The notes: generated by a model from the sequence alone, not told the origin. Positions 38,309-48,515 are shown, counted from the stretch's first letter. The stretch is 64,000 nucleotides of DNA from Allobosea sp. (GCF_017308015.1 NZ_JAFKFW010000012.1:1-64000); one strand, 5' to 3'. Numbers and translations are program-made.

Positions 38309-40579
38309 ATGAACGTCGCTGCACCGGGTGCATCCGTCCCGCGGCGTAGCGTGGCCCGGATGGCTGCCCTGCTCGGCTGGCTGGCGCTGGCTTTCGCCGC
38401 TCTCTCGCCGGCTATGGCTCAAGGCCAGTCTTCCGTGGTTCTCAACCTGCGGGGGGACGAGACGCCCGAGACCATCCGCAAGATGGTCGATGCCCTGTCT
38501 GCTCCCGGACGGCAGATCGAGATCCGGGTCGGCGGCGCGGCTCCCACTGAAGCTCCTGTGGCGGCAGCGAAGTCTGACGCTCCCAAACCGTCGATGGCCG
38601 ATGAGGAGGGCTTCCAGGCCCAGATCAACGCGCTGATCGACCAGTTCGTCGAGGGGCTCGACCATGGCGGCAGTGCAATTCCCAGCATCATCCAGTTGCC
38701 CAGCGATTGGGGGCAGGTCTGGCAGCGCAACCTGAACGGCCGCAGCGGGCCATCGGCCGGCTGGCGCACTTTCGGCATTCTCTGCCTCGCGCTGGCGATC
38801 GCTTTCGCCTTCCGATTGGCCGGCGAGCGCTGGTTCGCCCGGAGGCGGCAGCCGAAGGGACCGGAGTTCACGCCCCGGCTGATCGCCGCCGGCTGGGCTC
38901 TCCTTCAGGATTTTCTGACGATCCTCGTGGCCCTGATCGCGGTGCGCGTCGCGCGCAACGCCTGGCTGCCGGAGAGCGATCTCGCGATGTTCGCCCTGAC
39001 GACGGGCGCCAATGGCGCCGTGATCGGCGCGCTCTATATCGCTATCGGGCGCTTTCTCTTCGCGCCGGGCATGCCAGAGCGGCGGGTCATGCCGCTGCCC
39101 CGCGCCGAGCGGCACTATCGAGCCCTCGTCATCTACGCCGTGGCGACGCCGCTGGCGGTGACGAGCATCCTTCTGGCGCATCGTGTCGGCTCCGGCCCCT
39201 TGCCGGCGACCGGTCTGATCGTGCTGAGCAGCACCGCACTGACGCTGTTCAAGCTGTGGTTCTTCAAGGATGTACGCCGCGATCTTGCCACGTTGATTCT
39301 GGCTGGTTCCGCCGATCCCGGGCCATTGCGCCGCCTGATCGCTGCCGGTGCGGCCTGGTTCTATATGGGTGTGATGGTCATCCTCTGGATGGTCACCTGC
39401 GCGGCGGCGATGATGCGCAATGGCGGGCGCTGGGCCGAGGCCGCGGCGCTGACTGAGATCGCCGTGATCGTGGTTCCGATCCTGGTCGTCGGCGTATCGA
39501 GCCTGCTGAACTGTCATGCGGCGCGGCGCGAGGCGGTCGAAGGCGCGACGCCTCTGACGCTGGCCGGGGGCGCTGCCTTGCGGGCAGCGGCGGTCGGGGT
39601 GATCTGGGCGGCCGGTTTCTTCGTGCTCGCCCGGATCTGGGCCGGGCTGCTGCTCGGCGTGACCTCGAGTCAATTCGCCCTGGTGATGCGGCAGACGGCC
39701 GGCGTCGCCGTCTTCGCCTTTGTCGGGTGGGTCGCGCTCGTTTTCCTGCACGCCTTCTTCGAGGGGTACACGCCGAAGCGCGCCGCGATCGGACCGGGCG
39801 ACGAGGATGCCGTCCATGAGGCGAGCGTCCCGACGCGGCTGGCCACGGTGCTGCCGGTGCTGCGGGGCGTTGTCCTGGGCGCCGTGCTCGGCCTCACGAT
39901 CCTCATCGTGCTGTCACGTCTCGGGGTCGATATCGGCCCGCTGCTCGCCGGCTTCGGTATCCTCGGCCTCGCGATCTCCTTCGGTTCGCAGGCGCTGGTA
40001 CGCGACATCGTCTCGGGCGTTTTCTTCATGCTCGAGGACGCCTTCCGCGTCGGGGAGTATGTCGATACAGGCCGCCTCAAGGGCACGGTCGAGAAGATCT
40101 CGCTGCGCTCGATGCAGTTGCGCCATCAGAGTGGCCAGATCCACACCGTGCCGTTCGGCCAGGTCCAGTCATTGACCAATGCCAGCCGCGACTGGGCGAC
40201 GATCAAGTTCAATGTCCGGCTCGACCACTCCGCCGATATCGAGCAGGCGCGCAAGGCGATCAAGAAGACCGGCATCGCCCTGCTGGAGGATCCCGAATAC
40301 GGGCCGCATTTCATCGCCCCGCTCAAGATGCAGGGCGTTGCCGACATCACCGACAGCGCCATCGTCATCCGGTTGAAGTTCACGGCCAAACCGAACCAGG
40401 CCTCGATGGTGCAGCGCGAGTCGCTGAAGCGTGTCTACCGCGCGCTGAACGACGCGCATGTTCCCTTCGCCTCGAACGCCGTCACGGTGCGCGGCGGCGA
40501 GGGCAGCTCGCAGAGCCAGGCGGCTGCTGCGATCTCCACCATTCCGCCACCGACCTCGCTCGCGCCGGCTGCGGGCTGA
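38309..40579 (+). CDS. Mechanosensitive ion channel, MscS family (large form)
   Basis: 756 residues. The N-terminal signal peptide ends AMA near residue 37. A periplasmic domain follows, then about ten hydrophobic segments, and the MscS pore and beta domain at about 540-640 (LGLAISFGSQALVRDIVSGVFFMLEDAFRVGEYVDTG), with a cytoplasmic cage region to about 740. This resembles the large YbdG/YnaI/MscM-type channels that release solutes under hypo-osmotic shock. GGAGG precedes the ATG. It converges with a small membrane protein gene, 9 nt stop to stop. Confidence 0.9.
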   Translation: MNVAAPGASVPRRSVARMAALLGWLALAFAALSPAMAQGQSSVVLNLRGDETPETIRKMVDALSAPGRQIEIRVGGAAPTEAPVAAAKSDAPKPSMADEEGFQAQINALIDQFVEGLDHGGSAIPSIIQLPSDWGQVWQRNLNGRSGPSAGWRTFGILCLALAIAFAFRLAGERWFARRRQPKGPEFTPRLIAAGWALLQDFLTILVALIAVRVARNAWLPESDLAMFALTTGANGAVIGALYIAIGRFLFAPGMPERRVMPLPRAERHYRALVIYAVATPLAVTSILLAHRVGSGPLPATGLIVLSSTALTLFKLWFFKDVRRDLATLILAGSADPGPLRRLIAAGAAWFYMGVMVILWMVTCAAAMMRNGGRWAEAAALTEIAVIVVPILVVGVSSLLNCHAARREAVEGATPLTLAGGAALRAAAVGVIWAAGFFVLARIWAGLLLGVTSSQFALVMRQTAGVAVFAFVGWVALVFLHAFFEGYTPKRAAIGPGDEDAVHEASVPTRLATVLPVLRGVVLGAVLGLTILIVLSRLGVDIGPLLAGFGILGLAISFGSQALVRDIVSGVFFMLEDAFRVGEYVDTGRLKGTVEKISLRSMQLRHQSGQIHTVPFGQVQSLTNASRDWATIKFNVRLDHSADIEQARKAIKKTGIALLEDPEYGPHFIAPLKMQGVADITDSAIVIRLKFTAKPNQASMVQRESLKRVYRALNDAHVPFASNAVTVRGGEGSSQSQAAAAISTIPPPTSLAPAAG

Positions 40580-40588
40580 AGCCGGTCG

Positions 40589-40942
40589 TTACAGCAGGAA
40601 GAACAGGCCGAAGCCGACGACCGTCAGCGCTGCGCCGAAAAGGCCGGCGAAGCGGGCGGAGCTGGTCACAGCCAGCCTCTCGGAGCTGCGTCCGGCACGT
40701 TCCGCATGTCCCTGTCCGGTTTCGCTGTGATACTGCCCGGCATAAAGACCGGGCGTCATCTGATGGCCGACGGGACGATTGTCTTCGAGCTCGACGCGGA
40801 CGGCAAGGAACAGGACCAGCAATCCCAGAAGACCGACGCCGAACCAGCCGATCGCGCTCCAGGCAAGATACGCAAGTCCGGCCACGGCGATGGCGGCCAG
40901 CACGATCATGACCATGCGTTCGCGATTGCGTGGCGGCGGCAT
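40589..40942 (-). CDS. Hypothetical small membrane protein
   Basis: 117 residues. Two adjacent hydrophobic segments near the N-terminus (about 10-48, VMIVLAAIAVAGLAYLAWSAIGWFGVGLLGLLVLFLAVRVEL) and one at the C-terminus (about 98-117, FAGLFGAALTVVGFGLFFLL) flank a hydrophilic loop with histidines. I chose ATG 40942 because AGGAA sits three bases before it; a longer frame reaches 40999. No known family is recognised. It lies between the MscS gene and the rne terminator. Confidence 0.7.
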   Translation of the reverse strand: MPPPRNRERMVMIVLAAIAVAGLAYLAWSAIGWFGVGLLGLLVLFLAVRVELEDNRPVGHQMTPGLYAGQYHSETGQGHAERAGRSSERLAVTSSARFAGLFGAALTVVGFGLFFLL

Positions 40943-41000
40943 TGGTTCCTGCGTTGAATGGTGCTTCCGAGCATTGATCCTGCCCGGTTCGCCGGCCAAT

Positions 41001-41036
41001 GAAAAGAGAAAGCCCGCTGCGGATCGCAGCGGGCTT
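41001..41036 (-). terminator. Intrinsic terminator downstream of rne
   Basis: AAGCCCGCTGC (41010-41020) and GCAGCGGGCTT (41026-41036) form an 11-base-pair stem. On the minus strand it is followed by the T-rich run TTCTCTTTTC, so it terminates rne transcripts 30-65 nt past the stop. Confidence 0.85.
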
Positions 41037-41065
41037 CGTCATTCATCGGATGGCGCGGAGAGCGA

Positions 41066-43867
41066 TCAGGAACGGCCGGCGAGCCTGTTCCACCAGCCGC
41101 CACGCTTCGGCCGATTCGGATCCGGCTCGGTCAGCACGACCGCGACGGGTTCTTCGGCAGGCGCGCGAACGGGAGCGGGCTCCGGCGCCGGAGCGGGCTC
41201 GACCGGGACAGCCACGGCCTCGGCAACGGCAGCCGGAGCCTCGGCTTTCGCATCGACGGGAGCCGGAACAGCCTCCGCAGCGGCCTCGCCGCCCTCGGTG
41301 ATCGGTACCACCTTCTTGCGCGAGCGGCTGCGCTTGGGCTTCTCGACTTCGGCGGGAGCAGCCTCAGCCGCGACCGTCTCGGCCTTGGCCTCAGCCTCCT
41401 TGGCGACCTCGCCCTCGACCTTCGGCTTGCGGGCACGGCTGCGCTTCGGCTTTACCGGTTCGGCGGCAGGCTCCTCGACGACCGGCTCCGGAGCGGCCTC
41501 GGTGACGGCTTCGACGATCGGCTCGGCGGCGGCCGGGGTCGCGATGACCTCGTCGCCGTCTTCCTCGCCCTCGTCGCCTTCGGCCTCGTCATCGGCGTGC
41601 GTGCCGTCGAGCTGCTGGCCCTGCTCGTCACGCTCGCCGCCGCGCCGGCGACGGCGACGGCGGCGACGACGGCGGCCGTTTTCGCTTTCGCTTCGCTCGG
41701 ACTGGTTCTGAGCCTCGTCGGCGGTCGTTTCGTTGCCGCCGGTCTCGGCGTCGAGGGCTGCCGCTTCCGCGGCGGCATCCAGCGCCTCGTCATCGACATC
41801 GGACGCGATCGCCTCGGCCTTGAAGCTGGTCGGGACGACGCGGCCTTCATTGCCGACGAACTCGCCGCGCTCGACCTCGAAGTAGCGGGTGCCCAGCAGG
41901 TTCGTGTCGATCGAGATCGAGATCGCGATAGCGAAGCGGGTTTCGAGATCGGCGAGATGGGGGCGCTTCTGGTTGAGGACGTAGAGCGCGACCTCCGGCC
42001 GGGTGCGGACGGTGAGGTTATGCGAGGCACTCTTGATCAGAGTCTCCTCCAGCGCGCGCAGAATCTGCAGGGCCACTGAAGGCGTCGAGCGGATCATGCC
42101 GGCGCCGGCGCAATGCGGGCAGGGCACCGACGAGGATTCGAGGACGCCGGTGCGGATACGCTGGCGCGACATCTCCAGCAGGCCGAAGGCCGAGATGCGG
42201 CCGACCTGAATGCGGGCGCGATCGTCCTTCAGGCACTCCTTCAGCTTCTTCTCGACGGCGCGGTTGTTCCGGTTCTCCTCCATGTCGATGAAATCGATCA
42301 CGATGAGGCCGGCAAGGTCACGCAGGCGGAGCTGGCGGGAGATTTCCTCCGCCGCTTCGAGATTGGTCTTGAGGGCCGTGTCCTCGATATTGTGCTCGCG
42401 GGTCGAGCGGCCCGAGTTGATGTCGATCGCGACCAGCGCTTCCGTCTGGTTGATGACGAGATAGCCGCCCGACTTCAGCGTGACCGTGTTCGAGAACATC
42501 GCGTCGAGCTGGCTTTCGACGCCGAACGAGGCGAAGAGCGGGGTCTGCTCGCGATAGGGCTTCACGCTCTTGGCATGGCTCGGCATGAGCATGCGCATGA
42601 AGTCCTTGGCCTCGCGATAGGCGCTCTCGCCGGCGACGTGAACCTCGTCGATATCCTTGTTGTAGAGGTCGCGGATCGAGCGCTTGACGAGGTTCCCCTC
42701 CTCATAGACCAGCGCGGGAGCGACCGAGGCCAGCGTCAGCTCGCGCACGCTCTCCCACATGCGCATCAGATACTCGTAGTCGCGCCGAATCTCGACCTTG
42801 GTGCGCGAGGCGCCGGCTGTGCGCAGGATCAGGCCCATCCCCTCGGGAACCTCGAGCTCGGTCGCGATTTCCTTGAGGCGCTTGCGGTCCTCGGCATTGG
42901 TGATCTTGCGCGAGATGCCGCCGCCCTTGCCGGTGTTCGGCATCAGCACCGAATAGCGGCCGGCGAGCGAGAGATAGGTGGTGAGCGCCGCGCCCTTGTT
43001 GCCGCGCTCTTCCTTGACGACCTGGACCAGGATGATCTGGCGGCGCTTGATCACTTCCTGGATCTTGTACTGGCGGCGCGACTGGCGCTGCGGGCGCTCG
43101 GGCATGTCGTCGAGGGCGTCGCCGCCGCCGAGCTGCTCGGGAGCCTCATCGCCGTCTTCGTCGTCGTTCTCGTCGTCGTTGTCGCCGTCGTTCTCGTCTT
43201 CGGACGGCTTGCGTGCCTCGGTATCCGTGCTCTCGGCCGCTTCGGCCGAGACTACGTTTTCCTCGGCCGACGCGGTCGTCTCGGCGACTTCGACGGTCTC
43301 GAAGGTCAGCGGAGCGGCGTTCGAGACGGAATCCTCGGTGGTCGATTCGGTAACGGCCGGCGCGAAGAACTCCCCGAAGGCGGGCGCGCCCTCGTTGACC
43401 ATCGCGGCTTCCTTGCCGTCGGTCTCGACCCGCACGTCCTCGCTGGACACCTCGACATTGGCCGAGACGGTCTCGTCGGAAGCGGCCTTCTTGGCGCGGT
43501 TGTCGCGATCCCCCCGGCGGCCGCGGTCGCGGCGGCCGCGCTTCTCGCGGCGCTCCTCGTCGTGCTCTTCGTCACGTTCGGCGCGGGCCTCGTCATCGAG
43601 CAGCGCCTGCCGGTCGGCGACCGGAATCTGGTAGTAGTCGGGATGGATCTCGGAGAAGGCGAGGAAGCCGTGGCGGTTGCCGCCATACTCGACGAAGGCC
43701 GCCTGGAGCGAGGGCTCCACGCGGGTCACCTTGGCGAGATAGATGTTGCCGCGGAGCGGCTTGCGACTGGCAGATTCGAAATCAAACTCTTCGACGCGGG
43801 ATCCGCGGACCACCACGACCCGGGTCTCCTCCGGGTGGGTGGCATCGATAAGCATCTTGTTGGCCAT
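41066..43867 (-). CDS. rne: Ribonuclease E
   Basis: Main mRNA-decay and rRNA-processing endonuclease, scaffold of the degradosome. 933 residues. The S1 domain begins near residue 35 and is split by an acidic, low-complexity insert at about 95-270, a hallmark of alphaproteobacterial RNase E. The catalytic region holds the two aspartates in VAIDINSG (about 479) and VIDFIDMEENRNN (about 525), and the zinc-link CPHCAG near 582. The C-terminal third is disordered, with a run of 11 arginines (an RNA-binding patch) and Ala/Glu/Pro-rich repeats, ending RGGWWNRLAGRS, a possible protein-contact tip. A non-coding leader space of 683 nt precedes it. Confidence 0.96.
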   Translation of the reverse strand: MANKMLIDATHPEETRVVVVRGSRVEEFDFESASRKPLRGNIYLAKVTRVEPSLQAAFVEYGGNRHGFLAFSEIHPDYYQIPVADRQALLDDEARAERDEEHDEERREKRGRRDRGRRGDRDNRAKKAASDETVSANVEVSSEDVRVETDGKEAAMVNEGAPAFGEFFAPAVTESTTEDSVSNAAPLTFETVEVAETTASAEENVVSAEAAESTDTEARKPSEDENDGDNDDENDDEDGDEAPEQLGGGDALDDMPERPQRQSRRQYKIQEVIKRRQIILVQVVKEERGNKGAALTTYLSLAGRYSVLMPNTGKGGGISRKITNAEDRKRLKEIATELEVPEGMGLILRTAGASRTKVEIRRDYEYLMRMWESVRELTLASVAPALVYEEGNLVKRSIRDLYNKDIDEVHVAGESAYREAKDFMRMLMPSHAKSVKPYREQTPLFASFGVESQLDAMFSNTVTLKSGGYLVINQTEALVAIDINSGRSTREHNIEDTALKTNLEAAEEISRQLRLRDLAGLIVIDFIDMEENRNNRAVEKKLKECLKDDRARIQVGRISAFGLLEMSRQRIRTGVLESSSVPCPHCAGAGMIRSTPSVALQILRALEETLIKSASHNLTVRTRPEVALYVLNQKRPHLADLETRFAIAISISIDTNLLGTRYFEVERGEFVGNEGRVVPTSFKAEAIASDVDDEALDAAAEAAALDAETGGNETTADEAQNQSERSESENGRRRRRRRRRRRGGERDEQGQQLDGTHADDEAEGDEGEEDGDEVIATPAAAEPIVEAVTEAAPEPVVEEPAAEPVKPKRSRARKPKVEGEVAKEAEAKAETVAAEAAPAEVEKPKRSRSRKKVVPITEGGEAAAEAVPAPVDAKAEAPAAVAEAVAVPVEPAPAPEPAPVRAPAEEPVAVVLTEPDPNRPKRGGWWNRLAGRS

Positions 43868-44550
43868 AAGACAGTTCCATTGGCGCGGCCGCCGACCGGG
43901 CCGGCGCGGCTACGGATTCTCGTCCGCCGCCGCGGGCAGGGGCGCCGCGAGAGGGCCGGCGCGTGCCGGCATGTTGCAGGAGGGAGGAAGAAGCGGTCGA
44001 GACAGGAAGGCGGCTCGGAACAGCCACTCGGGCGCAAAGCCCGGCGCGGTTCCGCAGGTTCGGACGGTTCACCGATAGTGCTAGCGGCGTCGTATGCCCC
44101 GTCATCTGCCCTAACCTGCGATGCTCCGGCCTGGCGGCCAGGCGCATCGCGTTTGCACGCTCGCAAGACGGGGCAGGGCGCAGAAAACACGCAATCCCGA
44201 TGCCAACCGTCTGCGGACGATCCGTTGCGGTCGTCTTGTTGCCGCCACTCCGCTCGGGAGCGGCTGCCCAGCCTGCTTCGGACGCCGACGGATCGCACGA
44301 TCCGGATGTGTCCCTCGGGCAGGCTGACAAGCAACCTGTTCCATTACAGACAGGTGATAGTGATTTGCAAGTCACATGACGGCTGCATCTCGCCCGGCCC
44401 TCGGCGGGGCGGTTCACGGTTCCGGGAAGAGATGGTAACGGCCTGTTAGGATTTCAGCCCCGTTATGGTTAAGTCCTGGTAGCAATAAGCGGGATCTTTC
44501 ACCTGTTATCGAGCATCCGCCACGCCGATTCGAGCCGTTGCGATGCGCCG
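43868..44550. other. Long intergenic region between rne and the amidase gene
   Basis: 683 nt between divergent genes. No credible coding frame. Near rne it is GC-rich, with short hairpins such as the CCGGCGCG/TGCCGG segment near 43955-43972. Further away, about 44430-44510 is AT-rich and the likeliest site of the divergent promoters. This would give rne an untranslated leader of 500 nt or more, as known for E. coli rne, where the leader mediates autoregulation. I could not identify specific promoter boxes. Confidence 0.5.
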
Positions 44551-45798
44551 TTGCGATCCCGGGCGCTGCGGTGCGCGCTGGCCGCCGCCTGCCTTCTGGC
44601 GACAGTACCCGCGACGGGCTTCCCGCCGGCTGTAGCGGAGACGAAGATCGAGCTGCGGCCGCAGAACGAATATCCCGTCGCGACCGACGCCCGCATCGAG
44701 CAGAGTGGCGAGACCGTGCGCCTCACGATGATGTTGTCGTCGTCCGTCGCGGTGGAGACCTGGGTGCAGGCCGCGCCCGATCGGGTCATCGTCGAACTGC
44801 CTTCGACCAATTTCCAGATCCAGCCCTCCGCCAAGCGCAGCGCAGGTTTCGTCAGCGGCTATCGCTTCGGCCTGTTCACGGCCGACAAGGCGCGAATCAT
44901 CATCGACCTGTCCCATCCCGCCGTCATCGCCAGGGCGGACGTGAAGACGGTGCGGGGCGGCTTCGGCCAGCTGACCATCGAATTGAAGAAGGCGACGCGA
45001 ACGGATTTCCTGGCCGAGGCCAGCAAGGCGCCCAAGCCAGCTCCCGCCGTTCCCGCCACGGCGCCCGCCAAGGCCGCGGGCGAGACGCGCCGTACCATCG
45101 TGATCGACCCCGGCCATGGCGGCATCGATCCCGGGGCGACGGTCGCCTCCATCGCCGAGAAGGCGGTCGTCCTCGCCTTCGGCAAGGCGCTCAAGGAGCA
45201 ACTGGAGGCCTATGGCGGCTATCGCGTCGTCATGACCCGTGACGACGACCGCTTCGTCTCGCTCGGCGACCGTGTGCAGATCGGGCGCGGCGAGCAGGCC
45301 GACCTGTTCATCTCGATCCACGCCGATTCGCTGACGCAGGCACAGGAGGTTCGCGGCGCTACCGTCTATACCCGCTCAGAGCGGGCGACCGACGCCGAGG
45401 CGGCCCGTCTCGCGGCCAAGGAAAACGAGGCCGATGCCGCCGCCGGCCTCGAAACCAGCGAGGAGGTGCAGGACGTCGCCGGAATCCTCATGGACCTCGC
45501 GCGTCGCGAGACGCGCACTTTCACCGGGGTCTTCGCACGCAATCTCGTCGAGAAGCTCGGCGGCTCGATCAAGATGCACAAGATCCCGCTGCGCTCGGCG
45601 CGCTTCTGGGTACTGAGCGCGCCGGACGTGCCTTCCGTGCTGATCGAACTCGGCTACATGTCGAGCCCGAAAGACGCCGAATTGCTGAATTCGCCGGAAT
45701 GGCGCAGCAAGGCCGTGACGGCGGTTTCGGCCGCGATCGGCGATTATTTCGCCCGCGAACGGGCCTCCGTGGGCAAGGCGGCGGAAAGCCGGAACTAG
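44551..45798 (+). CDS. amiC: N-acetylmuramoyl-L-alanine amidase (AmiC type)
   Basis: Periplasmic zinc amidase that cuts the amide between MurNAc and the peptide stem, needed for septal cell separation. 415 residues. The signal peptide ends near AVAE (29). The AMIN domain (about 32-150) targets the septum, a Pro/Ala linker follows (155-178), and the Amidase_3 domain occupies 182-400. Zinc ligands and catalytic residues are His189 (IDPGHGG), Glu203, His257 (ISIHADS) and the glutamate in VLIELGYMSS. The start is a TTG: no in-frame ATG or GTG exists before the upstream stop at 44470. It is followed by mrcA, 214 nt away. Confidence 0.93.
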   Translation: MRSRALRCALAAACLLATVPATGFPPAVAETKIELRPQNEYPVATDARIEQSGETVRLTMMLSSSVAVETWVQAAPDRVIVELPSTNFQIQPSAKRSAGFVSGYRFGLFTADKARIIIDLSHPAVIARADVKTVRGGFGQLTIELKKATRTDFLAEASKAPKPAPAVPATAPAKAAGETRRTIVIDPGHGGIDPGATVASIAEKAVVLAFGKALKEQLEAYGGYRVVMTRDDDRFVSLGDRVQIGRGEQADLFISIHADSLTQAQEVRGATVYTRSERATDAEAARLAAKENEADAAAGLETSEEVQDVAGILMDLARRETRTFTGVFARNLVEKLGGSIKMHKIPLRSARFWVLSAPDVPSVLIELGYMSSPKDAELLNSPEWRSKAVTAVSAAIGDYFARERASVGKAAESRN

Positions 45799-46012
45799 CG
45801 GTCGCGGTTGCGCCAGGGGCGCATCGGCGGCAGGGATGGGCGAAGAGCCGAATCGTCGGCGCATGCCTATGGGTAGCGCAAAGGGTGGCCGGATGATGCG
45901 GAATGTGGTCGACAGGCCACGGTTCCGCCATCTCCGTCATGTTATAGCTATGTTTTGCGAAGCGCCCTGATTTGGCGCCAGCCGATGGCAGTTACGGGAT
46001 CCAGGGCCTGAG

Positions 46013-48460
46013 ATGCGGTTCATTCTGCGAATCTTCGGATGGTTGTTCGCCGCCGGCGCGATCGCTTTCGTCATCGGCGCCGCCATCGCAGGCGGATTGA
46101 TCTGGCACTATTCGCGTGACCTGCCGGATTACGCCCAGCTCCGGAACTACGAGCCGCCGGTGATGACGCGCGTCCATGCGGGCGATGGCAGTCTGATCGC
46201 CGAATATGCGCGCGAGCGGCGACTTTACCTGCCGATTCAGGCCGTGCCGAAACTCGTGGTCGACGCCTATCTCTCGGCCGAAGACAAGAATTTCTACAAG
46301 CATGTCGGCGTCGATCCGGAAGGCCTGGTCCGCGCTGCAATCTCCAATTTCCGCAATCGTGGCGCCAATCGCCGGCCGCAAGGCGCCTCGACCATCACCC
46401 AGCAGGTCGCGAAGAACTTCTTCCTGAGCCCCGAGCAGTCGATCGAGCGCAAGATTCGCGAGGCGCTCGTCGCGCTGAAGCTCGAATCGACCTACTCCAA
46501 GGACAAGATTCTCGAACTCTATCTGAACGAGATCTATCTCGGCGCGCCGGCACCGGGGCAGGGCAGCTACGGCATCGCCGCGGCGGCGCTGAACTATTTC
46601 GGCAAGTCGGTGCATGAGCTCAATCTGCAGGAGGCCGCCTATCTCGCCGCCCTGCCGAAGGCTCCCTCCGATCTCCACCCGTTCCGCAACCGCGACCGTG
46701 CGATCGAGCGTCGCAACTACGTGATCGACCGCATGGTCGAGAATGGTTACGTCAAGCGCGAGGCCGGCGAGGACGCCAAGAAGCAGCCGCTCGGCGTCAA
46801 TCCGCGCACGGTCTCGCCGAACCAGATCGCCGCCGGCTATTTCGCCGAGGAGATCCGGCGCGAGCTGCAGGACCGCTATGGCGAGAAGAAGCTTCTCGAA
46901 GGCGGCCTCTCGGTCCGCGCCACAGTCGACCCCAAGACGCAGTTGATGGCGCGCAAGGCGCTGGTCGACGGTCTGGTGCGCTTCGACGAGGCGCGCGGCT
47001 GGCGCGGCGCCATCCAGAAGATCGATCTCGGCGGCAAGGAATGGGGCGCCGTCGTCGGCGAACTCCCGGTGCTCGGCGACGTCGCGCCGTGGCGGCTGGC
47101 CGTCGTGCTTGAGGTCAACGGCGACAGCGCCAGGCTCGGCCTGCATCCGCTGCGCGACAATGCCGGCCATCTCAACAAGGAGCGCCAGATTCTGACGCTC
47201 GCGGCCGACGGCATCAAATGGACCCGCCGCGCCCGCGTCTCGCAGGCCGTCTCGGTCGGCGATATCGTCTATGTCGAGCCGATGGACAGCCGGCCGGGCT
47301 TCGCGCGCCTGCGGCAATTGCCGGAGGTCAATGGCGCCATCGTCGCGATGGACCCGTTCTCGGGCCGCGTGCTCGCCATGGTCGGCGGCTTCAGCCACGA
47401 TCAGTCCGAGTTCAACCGCGCGACGCAGGCGCTGCGCCAGCCGGGCTCCTCGTTCAAGCCTTTCGTCTACGCGACCGCGCTGGACAACGGCTACACCCCG
47501 TCCAGCATCATTCTCGACGCGCCGATCGAGGTCGACCAGGGGCCAGGGCTCGGCATGTGGCGGCCGGAGAACTACGACGGCAAGTCGACCGGGCCGCGCA
47601 CGCTGCGCTACGGCATCCAGTTCTCGAAGAACCTGATGACGGTACGGCTGGCCAAGGATGTCGGCATGCCGCTGATCGCCGAGTATTCCCGGCGCTTCGG
47701 TATCTATGACGACCTGCAGCCGGTGCTGTCGATGTCTCTCGGCGCCGGCGAAACGACCGTAATGCGGATGACCGCGGCCTATTCCATGCTGGTCAATGGC
47801 GGCAAGCGTATCCGGCCGACCCTGATCGACCGCATCCAGGATCGTTCGGGTTCGACGATCTTCCGGCACGACCAGCGCGTCTGCGAAGGCTGCAACGCCG
47901 AGAAATGGGCGAACCAGCCGGAGCCGCGCCTGATCGACAACCGCGAGCAGGTGCTCGACCCGCTGACCGCCTACCAGATGGTCTCGATCCTCGAAGGCGT
48001 GGTCAATGCCGGCACGGCGACGGTGGTCAAGTCCGTGGGCAAGCCGCTCGCCGGCAAGACAGGCACGACCAACGATGCCAAGGACGTCTGGTTCGTCGGC
48101 TTCTCGCCGGACCTCGCCGTCGGCGTCTATATGGGTTTCGACAAGCCGAAATCGCTCGGCACCTCGGCGACTGCGGGCCAGTACGCCGCGCCGATCTTCC
48201 GCGACTTCATGAGCGTCGCGCTGAAGGAGAAGCCGGCGACGCCGTTCCGTGTCCCTGCCGGCATCAAGCTGATCCGCGTCGATCCCCGTACGGGCATGCG
48301 CGCCGGCGGCGAGGGTGGCATCCTCGAAGCCTTCAAGCCGGGCACGGCGCCGCCGGACAGCTATTCGGTGATCGGCGCCGCCGGCGACGGCAGCGCACCG
48401 CTCGGCGTTGGCCCGGGTGGCGGCCGCGCCGTCGGCTCCGGGACCGGCGGTCTCTACTGA
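46013..48460 (+). CDS. mrcA: Penicillin-binding protein 1A (bifunctional transglycosylase/transpeptidase)
   Basis: 815 residues. An N-terminal cytoplasmic tip and membrane anchor (about 5-30) lead to the GT51 transglycosylase domain, with its catalytic Glu in SAEDKNFYKHVG and the TITQQVAKNFFL motif (about 85-250). An OB-like insert (about 310-420), characteristic of PBP1A, is present. The transpeptidase domain has SSFK (about residue 480, acylated serine), SKN and KTGTT. The C-terminal tail is Gly-rich. It polymerises glycan strands and cross-links them. It lies downstream of amiC and upstream of prfB on the same strand. Confidence 0.96.
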   Translation: MRFILRIFGWLFAAGAIAFVIGAAIAGGLIWHYSRDLPDYAQLRNYEPPVMTRVHAGDGSLIAEYARERRLYLPIQAVPKLVVDAYLSAEDKNFYKHVGVDPEGLVRAAISNFRNRGANRRPQGASTITQQVAKNFFLSPEQSIERKIREALVALKLESTYSKDKILELYLNEIYLGAPAPGQGSYGIAAAALNYFGKSVHELNLQEAAYLAALPKAPSDLHPFRNRDRAIERRNYVIDRMVENGYVKREAGEDAKKQPLGVNPRTVSPNQIAAGYFAEEIRRELQDRYGEKKLLEGGLSVRATVDPKTQLMARKALVDGLVRFDEARGWRGAIQKIDLGGKEWGAVVGELPVLGDVAPWRLAVVLEVNGDSARLGLHPLRDNAGHLNKERQILTLAADGIKWTRRARVSQAVSVGDIVYVEPMDSRPGFARLRQLPEVNGAIVAMDPFSGRVLAMVGGFSHDQSEFNRATQALRQPGSSFKPFVYATALDNGYTPSSIILDAPIEVDQGPGLGMWRPENYDGKSTGPRTLRYGIQFSKNLMTVRLAKDVGMPLIAEYSRRFGIYDDLQPVLSMSLGAGETTVMRMTAAYSMLVNGGKRIRPTLIDRIQDRSGSTIFRHDQRVCEGCNAEKWANQPEPRLIDNREQVLDPLTAYQMVSILEGVVNAGTATVVKSVGKPLAGKTGTTNDAKDVWFVGFSPDLAVGVYMGFDKPKSLGTSATAGQYAAPIFRDFMSVALKEKPATPFRVPAGIKLIRVDPRTGMRAGGEGGILEAFKPGTAPPDSYSVIGAAGDGSAPLGVGPGGGRAVGSGTGGLY

Positions 48461-48482
48461 CCTGACGATAAATCGTTCTTCG

Positions 48483-48515
48483 ACGCCCGGAGGCCATCTC
48501 CGGGCGTTCTCTTTT
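48483..48515 (+). terminator. Intrinsic terminator after mrcA
   Basis: ACGCCCGGA (48483-48491) and TCCGGGCGT (48499-48507) form a nine-base-pair stem followed by TCTCTTTT. It lies 23 nt past the mrcA stop. Confidence 0.85.

Noticed and set aside
42113-44449. 778-codon plus-strand frame opposite rne and into the intergenic space
   Set aside because: Shadow of RNase E coding sequence; its extension into the intergenic region lacks any start signal or motif.
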